A stretch of DNA of 64,000 nt from Prevotella falsenii DSM 22864 = JCM 15124 (GTDB lineage: Bacteria > Bacteroidota > Bacteroidia > Bacteroidales > Bacteroidaceae), in NCBI RefSeq assembly GCF_000613945.1, contig NZ_BAJY01000008.1, positions 1 to 64,000 of the forward strand, read 5' to 3'. How positions within the stretch are numbered: the stretch's first letter is position 1; each line of letters begins with the position of its first letter. The translations under genes were made by a program, and so were the position numbers. Under the pieces are notes generated by a model. It ran no database searches. It was not told the origin of the DNA and saw only the letters and a list, made by a program, of their open reading frames with translations. This document shows positions 37,434-45,504 of the stretch, piece after piece.

Positions 37434-37695
37434 AATCTTATTATTATTTTAAGTTATTATTTAATTCAATAGGTATTAAGATAGTTGCCTAAAGAATAGT
37501 TCACTATCAGTGTTACTTTTTGAATACAAAGGTAATAAAAAAATAAATAATATATTAAGGCATCTAATTTTTTGTTGGTTAATTACTGAAAAATAAGATG
37601 GGTATATCAAAGTCTGAACCACATATTAGGAACTTACTTTGGTACACCCACCGTTTTTTTATGTTTGCCACCACTTAGCGGCAGCTATCTTTTAA

Positions 37696-38688
37696 TTAAA
37701 GATTTGGATTGTCGTTCTTCCATTCTGCCACTGCAGGAATGATGCCGAGGCTTACAATCTCGTCGCGCATCTTGCAGAGATGCTCGTATGAAGCCTTCAA
37801 TGCAGCCATTTCTTCGTCGGTACCGGTTGGCAATTCGTAGTGAACACCGGTAGCATCGATAGTTGTTGGCATAGCCATCATTACGTTCTTGAAGCCAAGA
37901 CGGTCGTCGTTTACATAGCAACCGGCAGGAAGTGTGAACTTTTCGCCACCCATTGCTGCTTCAATCATCTTAACAGCGTTGTGTGCCGGGCTTTGGAAAG
38001 AGCTGCGACCACGGAGCTTGATGATGCGTGAGCCACCTTGAATGGTGTCGTGTTTGATTGCCTCCCAACGCTCGTCGCTGAGGTTCATCTCTGCCAATGG
38101 CTTGCCGTCAATCTTCACTTTAGAAGCGAATACTGCCATCTGTTCGCCGTGTCCGCCATAAGTGTGCGCACCGGTAACCTTGTCTTGCTGTACACCAAAC
38201 TCTAAAGCCAAAGCCTGTTGTAAGCGAGTTGAGTCGAGAGCAGCCAACGAAGTGAGTTGGTTTGGTTTTAAACCGGAGTGGATAAGTGCCGTAAGCGCAG
38301 TAACGTCGGCAGGGTTAAAGATAACTACAACGTGCTTAACGTCCGGGCAGTATTGCTTTATGTAGTCGCCAAACTCAGCAGCTATCTTGCAATTACCTTT
38401 CAGCAAGTCTTCACGTGTCATACCTTCTTTACGAGGTGCACCACCGGAAGAGATGATGTACTTAGCACCTGTGAAAGCTTCTTTAGGGTCAGTGGTCCAA
38501 GTAACATTTGCGCCGGGGAATCCGCAATGAGCTATTTCGTCTGCTACACCATGCAGACCCGGTTCAAAAATGTCGTAAAGACATACGTTAGGAGTAAGAC
38601 CCAGCGTCAGAACACTCTGCGCCATGTTTGAACCAATCATACCGCCGGCACCGACGATAACGAGTTTCTCGTTTGTTAAAAATGACAT
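37696..38688 (-). CDS. mdh: Malate dehydrogenase
   Basis: 330 aa from the ATG at 38688 (MSFLTNEKLVIVGAGGMIG); an upstream in-frame ATG at 38781 would add an unrelated 31 residues across the promoter. NAD-binding glycine loop GAGGMIG, catalytic histidine in AHTYGGHGEQM, Arg loop APRKEGMTREDLLKGN. It interconverts malate and oxaloacetate with NAD, part of the reductive succinate-forming pathway of Prevotella. A candidate -7 box (TAAATTTG on the minus strand) is at 38749-38756. Confidence 0.93.
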   Translation of the reverse strand: MSFLTNEKLVIVGAGGMIGSNMAQSVLTLGLTPNVCLYDIFEPGLHGVADEIAHCGFPGANVTWTTDPKEAFTGAKYIISSGGAPRKEGMTREDLLKGNCKIAAEFGDYIKQYCPDVKHVVVIFNPADVTALTALIHSGLKPNQLTSLAALDSTRLQQALALEFGVQQDKVTGAHTYGGHGEQMAVFASKVKIDGKPLAEMNLSDERWEAIKHDTIQGGSRIIKLRGRSSFQSPAHNAVKMIEAAMGGEKFTLPAGCYVNDDRLGFKNVMMAMPTTIDATGVHYELPTGTDEEMAALKASYEHLCKMRDEIVSLGIIPAVAEWKNDNPNL

Positions 38689-38946
38689 AATATTTTGTTT
38701 GTATTTAATGAAATGAAACTTTGAATTATCCTTATCGAATTTGTACGGCAAATTTACAGAAAAAGAAATACATAGCAGCAACTTTATGAAAGGATATTTG
38801 TTATTTAATGTAAAAACGAATAAAATTCAATGTTTGAGTAGCAAAAGCGAGCGGATAACGGTTGTTGGCAACAGCTATTGCGGCTGTATCGTGGTTTCGT
38901 TTTCTTGTTATTGCAGCACGACATTGCGTGTATTACGATATTGTTT

Positions 38947-39073
38947 AACGTGAGTTCGGCATAAGAAAAGCAAGGTTAAACAAGCAATCTCGCAGATGTG
39001 TTTAAGTAAATCCCTTGATGCAATAGTGAACGTTTTCAGTTTAGCGTTGTAAATCTTATACCGAACTCACGTT
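38947..39073. mobile_element. 127-bp element with 17-bp terminal inverted repeats
   Basis: AACGTGAGTTCGGCATA at 38947-38963 and its reverse complement with one mismatch at 39057-39073 bound 93 bp with no coding capacity. It looks like a small MITE or a solo palindromic repeat. No second copy was found in this window. The rest of the 545-bp gap 38689-39233 contains candidate promoters only. Confidence 0.5.
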
Positions 39074-39233
39074 TATTTAGTTGGAACGATGCAAAAAACG
39101 TAATGTTTTTTCTCTGTTTACAGCAAAGAATTGTATTTTTGCAAGCAACTACGAACAAGATTAACGGCAATGTGTGCATCGCCGAAAATGGTGCAGAACG
39201 CATTGCGAAGATAATTATCATTACAGAAACGCA

Positions 39234-39855
39234 ATGGAAATACGACCTTTAACAAGTGTGGGAAGTGCCGAAGGAAAAGGTTTTGAATTCGCACATGTTA
39301 CGACAATGATACCTGTCGGCGACTATGCGGCAGGCTATCGCAATGTAGAAAAGTTTCTCGGATTGTGCCAACAATGCCCTAAGTTTGGCAAATCGTGGAC
39401 TTGTCCGCCTTGCGAATTTGATGTCAAAGCGTTTGTAGATAAATTTAAATATGCCCATATTCTTGGTTCAAAGATGACTTTCGATGAGGCTACGCTTGCC
39501 GAAACAACCACTCCCGAAGCGTAGACAGGGTGTGCAAGGAGGCGATGCGCTACGGACTGACGAAGGCTTCGGCATACCTGCGCCGCTATGAACGCAAGTC
39601 GCCCGGTAGCATTTGCTTTCTTGGTTCGCAGTGTTTGCTTTGCGGCGTTAAGCCTGTGCACGTCTGAGTGGCGAACCTTGCCGCCACCCCAACGATGTTC
39701 GTGTATCGTTGGAAGCGGTTGGATTCGACCTTGGCAAAACTACGCAAGACCTTTTGGGCATCGAACTGAAATGGGGCAAGCATGGTCGCCTGCCCCAATA
39801 TATCACGCTTGTTACGGCATTGTTTACCAACGATGCCACGTTGCGGTTGGAATGA
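39234..39855 (+). pseudogene. DUF2284 metal-binding protein, two frameshifts
   Basis: Three consecutive frames make one DUF2284 protein of about 206 aa: frame 1 gives CQQCPKFGKSWTCPPCEFDV and stops at 39522; frame 2 resumes VDRVCKEAMRYGLTKASAYL and GSICFLGSQCLLCGVKP; frame 3 from 39655 gives CARLSGEPCRHPNDVRVSLE and LPQYITLVTALFTND. Each break is a loss of one base (near 39520 and near 39654). The conserved cysteines suggest a metal or iron-sulfur protein. Two separate one-base losses mean real decay or consensus error. The candidate -7 box TATTTTTG is at 39134-39141. Confidence 0.85.
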
Positions 39856-39873
39856 GTGGTTTAAAATCCTGCT

Positions 39874-40566
39874 TTAAATCTTTCTTGCTGTAACGTGAAT
39901 GCAATGTTGGTCGCGCTCAAAGATAGCCCAACATTCGCCCTTTTGGCGCAAGTCGTAAACTATTTTGCCTAAGATGTTGCACATAACCTCGTTGCTTACG
40001 GCTTTTCCGTCCATACTTGTGCGGTTGAAGCGGGTAAAACTTATATCGAAGGTAGTGCCGTACATGTGTGCGGAGTTTGCGCTTGCGGTGCTGTTTGTTT
40101 CTCGAAGTGCCTTCACATCTTCACGGGTTCGGAACATCGAGGTTACGATGATGCGATGCTGACGATAGCCTGCAACTTCCAATTCCTCTTGAAACCTTTG
40201 AGCAATCTCCTTCAAAATACTCTTGGCACCATTTGTAAGATAAGGCGCAGAGTGGGTCAAAGGGTCTATCAAATAATACTCGTTCGACGTTATTTTCTTC
40301 AGTCTTCTATGATTTTCTGCCAGTTTCTCCCTTGTATCAATGGGCGTAACTCCATATTTCTGTGCGGCATATAGCTGTTCGCCATGTAGGTCTTTGAAAT
40401 GATAGGCACTCTGCATCGTAACATTGTCGTCTCTAAAGGTCTCTCCTTCGCTGCCGGTTTTGCTGCTTGCACATGATGCAGCAAACACCACTACTGACGC
40501 AAATACGCCTCCTGAAAGTACGTTTCGCCAGTTCTTCTTTGTGTTGTACTTCTTTCTTGTTTGCAT
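39874..40566 (-). CDS. DUF5715 / peptidase M15-like lipoprotein
   Basis: 230 aa with an N-terminal membrane segment and possible lipobox (VVVFAASC). The C-terminal half has SMFRT, SAHMYGTTFD (the SxHxxGxxxD zinc motif of M15 peptidases) and a final HCIHVTAR histidine. Likely a periplasmic D,D-carboxypeptidase or L,D-peptidase-type wall enzyme. It lies 2 bp downstream of the 63-aa gene. Confidence 0.8.
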   Translation of the reverse strand: MQTRKKYNTKKNWRNVLSGGVFASVVVFAASCASSKTGSEGETFRDDNVTMQSAYHFKDLHGEQLYAAQKYGVTPIDTREKLAENHRRLKKITSNEYYLIDPLTHSAPYLTNGAKSILKEIAQRFQEELEVAGYRQHRIIVTSMFRTREDVKALRETNSTASANSAHMYGTTFDISFTRFNRTSMDGKAVSNEVMCNILGKIVYDLRQKGECWAIFERDQHCIHVTARKI

Positions 40567-40568
40567 AG

Positions 40569-40760
40569 TTATTTTGATTGAATAATTATATCTGCTACAT
40601 CTTTCGGCTCGTTGAAAAGCATTCCCTCTTCCAATTCCTCATCGGTAAGTTCCTTCAACAAGTCTTTTGCAGTCTTCTCGTCGATAATAGGCTTTCCTTT
40701 GGCATCTTTTCGTGCCAAAAGTTCGTCCAGAATGAGTTGTCTATATTCTTGTATTTCCAT
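40569..40760 (-). CDS. Small conserved acidic protein
   Basis: 63 aa, almost all helical and charged (MEIQEYRQLILDELLARKD, LKELTDEELEEGMLFNEP). It is 2 bp upstream of the DUF5715 gene, clearly in the same operon. Similar short proteins occur in Bacteroidales; function unknown. Confidence 0.7.
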   Translation of the reverse strand: MEIQEYRQLILDELLARKDAKGKPIIDEKTAKDLLKELTDEELEEGMLFNEPKDVADIIIQSK

Positions 40761-40835
40761 ATTTTAAAAGGTTGAATAACGGATAAAATCTGTTGCAAAG
40801 ATAGTATTTTTTTCTTTCAGCAATACTTTATTTAG

Positions 40836-40843
40836 TATCTTTG
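40836..40843 (+). promoter_or_regulatory. Promoter -7 box for ogt
   Basis: TATCTTTG 27 bp before the ATG at 40870; no exact -33 TTTG at the right distance (TTTC instead). Confidence 0.4.
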
Positions 40844-40869
40844 CGCTATAAATAAATTATTTTCACATA

Positions 40870-41373
40870 ATGCAACATATACAAACATACGAGTCGCCTT
40901 TGGGCGAATTGACTTTCGTGAGCGATGGAGTAGCCCTGTTGGGCGTGTGGTACGAGAGGCAAGAACCTTTAGAACAGTTCCTGCAATCGCCATACGAAAC
41001 GTGCAATTTGCCTGTGTTTGATGAAACAAGGCGTTGGTTTGACATCTATTTCGATGGGCGAAATCCGAACTTTACACCGCCGTTGCGCTTTGTAGGTACA
41101 GATTTTCGCCAACAAGTATGGAATGACTTGCTGCTCGTTCCTTATGGCGAAACCACCACTTACGGCACGTTGGCTAAGCAAACGGCGCACCGTTTGGGCA
41201 AAAACAGAATGTTGGCACAAGCCATTGGTGGGGCAGTGGGGCACAATCCTATTTCAATCATCGTGCCGTGCCACCGCGTTATTGGTGCCGACGGTGCACT
41301 GACGGGCTATGCAGGCGGCATTTGGCGAAAGGAATATCTGCTGAACTTAGAAGCTAAAAATTGTTTTGGCTAA
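40870..41373 (+). CDS. ogt: Methylated-DNA-protein-cysteine methyltransferase
   Basis: 167 aa: RNase-H-like N-terminal domain then the DNA-binding repair domain with the active site IVPCHRVIG (Cys134) and TGYAGGIWRKEYLL. It moves the methyl group from O6-methylguanine to its own cysteine and is used once. Its 3' end overlaps the convergent methyltransferase gene by 20 bp. Confidence 0.95.
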   Translation: MQHIQTYESPLGELTFVSDGVALLGVWYERQEPLEQFLQSPYETCNLPVFDETRRWFDIYFDGRNPNFTPPLRFVGTDFRQQVWNDLLLVPYGETTTYGTLAKQTAHRLGKNRMLAQAIGGAVGHNPISIIVPCHRVIGADGALTGYAGGIWRKEYLLNLEAKNCFG

Positions 41374-42409
41374 ATTGTACAAAGTCTTTTTTGCATTTTG
41401 TTAAATCTATAAATTCGGCATTGTTTTCAAATAATGAAACTTCATCTATTCCCATTCGGTCTTTTGTTGTTTTTATAGCTAAATCCGATTGGTCTATTCC
41501 TATCCATTTACGTGATAAACTTGTTGCAGCTTGAAGAGTAGTACCGGAACCGCAAAACGGGTCAAGTACAATACTGTCTTTATTAGACGAAGTTTCAATT
41601 ATCATCTTAATAAAGTCAATGTTCTTTTCTGTTGGATAAACAGGGTATTGCGGGTCTTTGTATTCCCATATATCTTGGACTCGTTTTCCTTTTTGTTCGT
41701 CAGCATAAACTATTTTGCGTGGCACGCCATTTGCCGACCATTCTATTAAGCCTTCTTTGTCCCATTGATTTAAAGTTTCAACATCTGTGCGCCAATGTCT
41801 TCCCACAGGTGGTAGCATACCTTTAAATTTTTGCGGGTTTAAAGTTTCGCCCGGTGCATGTATTGGAACTGTTGTATAAGGTCGCCCATTTTTATTTTTC
41901 TTAAAAAGTCTGTTTATATCTTCATCGGTATAGGTTGTTCTTGGTTCGTTCCAAATAGGATTTTGCCCTTTTGAATAGAACAAAATCATATCTTTTATAT
42001 TTCCATATCCTATCTTATTGAAATTTTTGGGGTTGCATTTTATTCGTGTTATGTCGTTTCTAAAGTTTTCTATGCCAAACACTTCATCTAACATTACTTT
42101 TACATAATGTCCTATTTTATAGTCAGTATGAATATAGAATGAACCTTTATCAGAAAGTAATTCGTGCATAAGAATTACTCTTTTTTTAATATATTCTACA
42201 AATTCTTTGCCTGTAAGTTTATCCGAATAAGCTATTTCTCCACGCTGTGAATTGCTTATTGTAGTTGCTCGTCCATTGGTAATCGTAAAATTTCCATTGG
42301 TAGCAAAAGGAGGGTCGGTATATATTAAATCAATTTTACCTGCCAACCCCTTTTGCTTGATAAGAAATTCTAAACCTACTAAGTTATCTGTTTTTAATAG
42401 AATATTCAT
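41354..42409 (-). CDS. Type II DNA methyltransferase (beta class)
   Basis: 351 aa. Catalytic motif TDPPF at 31-35 comes before the SAM motif DPFCGSGTT at 283-291, the beta-class order used by N6-adenine or N4-cytosine methyltransferases of type II systems. It protects the host sites from the endonuclease encoded by the gene directly upstream, whose stop overlaps this start by one base (TAATG). Recognition sequence cannot be told. The gene is AT-rich. Confidence 0.9.
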   Translation of the reverse strand: MNILLKTDNLVGLEFLIKQKGLAGKIDLIYTDPPFATNGNFTITNGRATTISNSQRGEIAYSDKLTGKEFVEYIKKRVILMHELLSDKGSFYIHTDYKIGHYVKVMLDEVFGIENFRNDITRIKCNPKNFNKIGYGNIKDMILFYSKGQNPIWNEPRTTYTDEDINRLFKKNKNGRPYTTVPIHAPGETLNPQKFKGMLPPVGRHWRTDVETLNQWDKEGLIEWSANGVPRKIVYADEQKGKRVQDIWEYKDPQYPVYPTEKNIDFIKMIIETSSNKDSIVLDPFCGSGTTLQAATSLSRKWIGIDQSDLAIKTTKDRMGIDEVSLFENNAEFIDLTKCKKDFVQFSQNNF

Positions 42410-43188
42410 TATATAGAATATAAAAAATTCTTTAAAAGTAAAGCACTCATAATATTTAAGTCTTTATATTTCCCTGTGATATTTTTATACATCTTATTCT
42501 TACCTTTAATGTAGAGAACTCCATCTAATATGGCAATCTTTTCAGCTTTTGCATTACTTTCAATGACAGCTATTGCATCGTTGAACTGTGCATTTTGATG
42601 TCCACCGAAATCTGAAAGGAATTTGGCTTCTCCAATAATGTATTTACCATTCATTCGAGCTATAAAGTCTAACCCTTTTTCATGTGTATAGGATAACCTT
42701 TCTTTTGCAAAGCTCTGCATTTCTTTATCTGAACCATCTAAAATTCCATCATCGCTTGTTTTGGAAAACTCGTCTAAGTTCATCAGAGATATACCAAAAT
42801 CGGTATTTCTTATCCAATTTTTAAACATTGGTCCTATCTGTCGATTTGTTTCTTTGGGCTGACTGCATTTATCGTACAGTTGTTGTAAGTCCATTTCAAG
42901 AATTTCAGAAGCTAATCTCTGAATGGTCTTAGGGTTGCGAGTTATAGCATTTTTATCTCTTTTTAAATATGCCACATAACTATCTTTTATTGGGAACAAT
43001 TTCAGTTTAAGAAGGTTTCTGATGAGTTCTTCATAGTTTCGAGTATTATACGAGCTCTCAATTTTTCCCCAAACCGTTTTATCTATCTCTCTTATACCAT
43101 TTGGAATTGTTGGATATACTTTAAATAAATCGTCCAAATAGGATTTTTGTTGAGCATATTCAATGCTCTGTTCCATAAACCAATTCAT
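42409..43188 (-). CDS. Type II restriction endonuclease
   Basis: 259 aa with a PD-(D/E)xK-type centre: D174 in GLDFIARMNGKY and E187-A-K189 in IIGEAKFL, followed by GGHQNAQFNDA. Position directly before and overlapping the methyltransferase gene supports the role. Family assignment within restriction enzymes is uncertain (it may be of the Tsp45I-like group), and the site is unknown. The endonuclease gene is read first, the methylase second. Confidence 0.8.
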   Translation of the reverse strand: MNWFMEQSIEYAQQKSYLDDLFKVYPTIPNGIREIDKTVWGKIESSYNTRNYEELIRNLLKLKLFPIKDSYVAYLKRDKNAITRNPKTIQRLASEILEMDLQQLYDKCSQPKETNRQIGPMFKNWIRNTDFGISLMNLDEFSKTSDDGILDGSDKEMQSFAKERLSYTHEKGLDFIARMNGKYIIGEAKFLSDFGGHQNAQFNDAIAVIESNAKAEKIAILDGVLYIKGKNKMYKNITGKYKDLNIMSALLLKNFLYSI

Positions 43189-43405
43189 AGGAATATTATG
43201 TTTTATTATAACGTTATGCTATATTTAGCTCGAATGCAAAAGTAGCTAATTTATTTGGATATTTCAAATTTAGTAACTTAAAATGTTTTATTATAGTTAG
43301 TATATTCTACATAAGATGAATAGTAAAATATACACCACATCTGCTTTTTTGTTATCGTTAAAAGGTATTGATGATTAATTATATAATTTGTTTGCCGATT
43401 TACTT

Positions 43406-43493
43406 ACACGTAAAGAAATATTTATTTACGTGTAAGTAAATTATTATTTACGTGTAGAGAAATATTTATTTACACGTAAATAATTTGGTAGAC
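43406..43493. repeat. Tandem array, four 22-bp units (TTAC-AC-GTAA type)
   Basis: Units at 43406, 43428, 43450 and 43472; centres AC, GT, GT, AC within TTAC-xx-GTAA or close variants. Same family as 16742-16829. Beyond it lies the intergenic cassette copy 2. The gap 43189-43405 upstream of the restriction gene shows no feature beyond AT-rich sequence. Confidence 0.85.
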
Positions 43494-43660
43494 TTGCTTT
43501 TAAAACGAATGCAAGGTATAGGAAGGAGCAGGGAAATGGGATAGAAAGCACTCCGAAACCTATATGCGGGTGAGGCTTGGGGGCGTGAAAGGTAGGTATA
43601 TTGTGGTATGTTGAAAACGAAAAGCGGGCGTGCCGGAAATTCAATTCGGCACACCCGCTT
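43494..43660. repeat. Intergenic repeat cassette, copy 2 (inverted), uninterrupted
   Basis: Reverse complement resembles 16361-16516 in blocks; here AACGAATGCAA runs directly into the array through TTTTAAAA, without the 204-bp element found in copy 1. A terminator forms its outer end. Confidence 0.7.
43622..43660 (-). terminator. Terminator of the T9SS-client operon
   Basis: AAGCGGGCGTGCCG (43622-43635) / CGGCACACCCGCTT (43647-43660), one G-T pair, 11-nt loop. Lies about 45 bp after the stop of the last gene of the minus-strand operon. Confidence 0.8.
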
Positions 43661-43706
43661 AAAGTATAATGCTTTTAAGAGCAAACTTCTGAAGAAGTTT
43701 CTCGTT

Positions 43707-45491
43707 TTATTTCAATATCATCTTCTTTACAAAAGACTTGTTGCCATCTACGCACTTGATAACGTAGATGCCACTTGGAATAGACCGGTTAGGCACCTCG
43801 ACACCATAGACGTTGTAGATGAATACCTTTCCGGCGAAACCATTGACATTCAGTGTGCCGTTGGCGAAAGTAAATTCGGGTACAAGAAGTGTACGGTTGT
43901 CCATGATAGACATAGCCGGGTCCGGAGTAACCTTTGTTTCAGCGGCATTCTCTATTTGTCCTTTGGCATTGATGAGCAGGGCAACGAGGTAGAGATTGTC
44001 AGGGTTTTGAACATTCTGAGGTACGTCAAGCTGAACTGCATACTCTACGGTCTGGTCTGCTTCTACACTGGCAGGAATGCTGCCGGTTGCTCCACTGTAG
44101 TTGTAGTTCATACGTGCCACATGGTTCATATCGATAGAAACCGGGCTTGGATAGTCTTCCCAACCTCCCATTTTGCCTTTACTTCCTCCGGCATAATAGT
44201 TGTTTTGTTTGTAACCCTTGACGCCATTCTCTATCAGAACGAAAGAAACCTTGTAGTTTACGCCTTGTTCTTCGGCGAAGAATGTGGCGAAAGCCTTTGC
44301 ATTGATACGTTTCTTGGTGTCGTCAGAGAAGTCTGCCTTCACCTCTACGCCTACATTCGGTGCATTCTCAACAATCTTGTTGTGCATCACTTCCAGTGTT
44401 TTGGCGTCCGGAGATGTAGCATTTTTCTTGTCGCGATTGACATAGCACTTGGGAAAACCTGAGAAGGTTAGTTCCTTGTAAGAGCCGGTTTCCAATGCGT
44501 CTTGTTTATGAACGGCAATACCGATAAAGGTTTCAGGATACGTTTTGGACATATATTCGAAGCCAACGATACCTGTTGGGCAGTAGCCACACCATAAACC
44601 TGTTCCCTCTTCTACGACAACGCGCTGTTGAGGCACTGCGTCCTTTACCTTTACGTTGGTGTAGTCGATATTGTTGCCTGCATAGGCGTCAGCTTCGCCA
44701 TCAACACTGATGAGGCGGAACTTAACGGTTTGGGTGCCATACTCCTTGAAACCGGCATAGTTGATGGTAAATTCTTTTTCGACATTGGTGCCCATTGTAG
44801 TTGTGAATTCTTCTACTTTCTCTTCCGCATCGCCTATTGTATAGCCCACTTTCAAGGTTCTGGCAATGCTTGAACTCAAGTTCATAATGCCAAAGCTGAG
44901 CTTGCAAGGTGCATCTTTCTTCACGATAACGTTGCGGTTGGCATAGAGCCACAAGTCTTTGGGCATATCTTCGCCTTCAATCTTTGCCTGTATGGCGAGT
45001 GCGAGTGCATTGTAATTCTTGTCGGTAGCATAGTTTTTCCAGCCTCCGCCCAAGTTAGCCCAGCACCCGTTCTCTGAATAAGTAGCCGAATGACCCAACG
45101 ATTTCTTGGTTCCATCGTAGCTGTAGCCAATGTAGAATGCCTCTCCGTCGATGGTGTAAGCCGAACTTAGCTTCACATCGTTCCAGCCATTGTAGAGCTT
45201 TCCGGCTTTCTTTGATTCGATAAGGTCGCCATCAAGATTCTTTGTAATAAAGACATTAACGTTGTCGGACATGGCTGCCAAGCCTATTTTGATGGTAGAA
45301 ATGGTTTTTCCTTTGTACAGTTGAGCAACCTCAGCCGGAATGTAAATGGCTCCTTTGGCTTTTATTTTAGAGCCAAACTCGCCTGTAACTTTACCATTGC
45401 TGTATCCCCAGAAACAATAGGTGGGCGTTGCTCCGGTCTCAATAGCGATGAAGCTGAACAATAACAGGAAAATAGAGATGATTTTTTTCAT
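43707..45491 (-). CDS. T9SS-secreted Omp28-like thioredoxin-fold protein
   Basis: 594 aa. Signal peptide, beta-sandwich region, then a thioredoxin-like Omp28 domain with the motif GLWCGYCP (C301, C304) and further on a C-terminal T9SS type A sorting domain (FTFANGTLNVNGFAGKVFIY; GIYVIKCVDGNKSFVKKMI). It would be exported across the outer membrane by the T9SS and its sorting domain removed. The CxxC suggests thiol redox activity. Last gene of a four-gene operon; 13 bp after its neighbour. Confidence 0.88.
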   Translation of the reverse strand: MKKIISIFLLLFSFIAIETGATPTYCFWGYSNGKVTGEFGSKIKAKGAIYIPAEVAQLYKGKTISTIKIGLAAMSDNVNVFITKNLDGDLIESKKAGKLYNGWNDVKLSSAYTIDGEAFYIGYSYDGTKKSLGHSATYSENGCWANLGGGWKNYATDKNYNALALAIQAKIEGEDMPKDLWLYANRNVIVKKDAPCKLSFGIMNLSSSIARTLKVGYTIGDAEEKVEEFTTTMGTNVEKEFTINYAGFKEYGTQTVKFRLISVDGEADAYAGNNIDYTNVKVKDAVPQQRVVVEEGTGLWCGYCPTGIVGFEYMSKTYPETFIGIAVHKQDALETGSYKELTFSGFPKCYVNRDKKNATSPDAKTLEVMHNKIVENAPNVGVEVKADFSDDTKKRINAKAFATFFAEEQGVNYKVSFVLIENGVKGYKQNNYYAGGSKGKMGGWEDYPSPVSIDMNHVARMNYNYSGATGSIPASVEADQTVEYAVQLDVPQNVQNPDNLYLVALLINAKGQIENAAETKVTPDPAMSIMDNRTLLVPEFTFANGTLNVNGFAGKVFIYNVYGVEVPNRSIPSGIYVIKCVDGNKSFVKKMILK

Positions 45492-45504
45492 AAGATATTT
45501 GTGT

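Noticed and set aside
39588..39893. 101-aa plus-strand frame
   Set aside because: Out-of-frame reading across the broken DUF2284 gene; the protein signature lies in the other frames.
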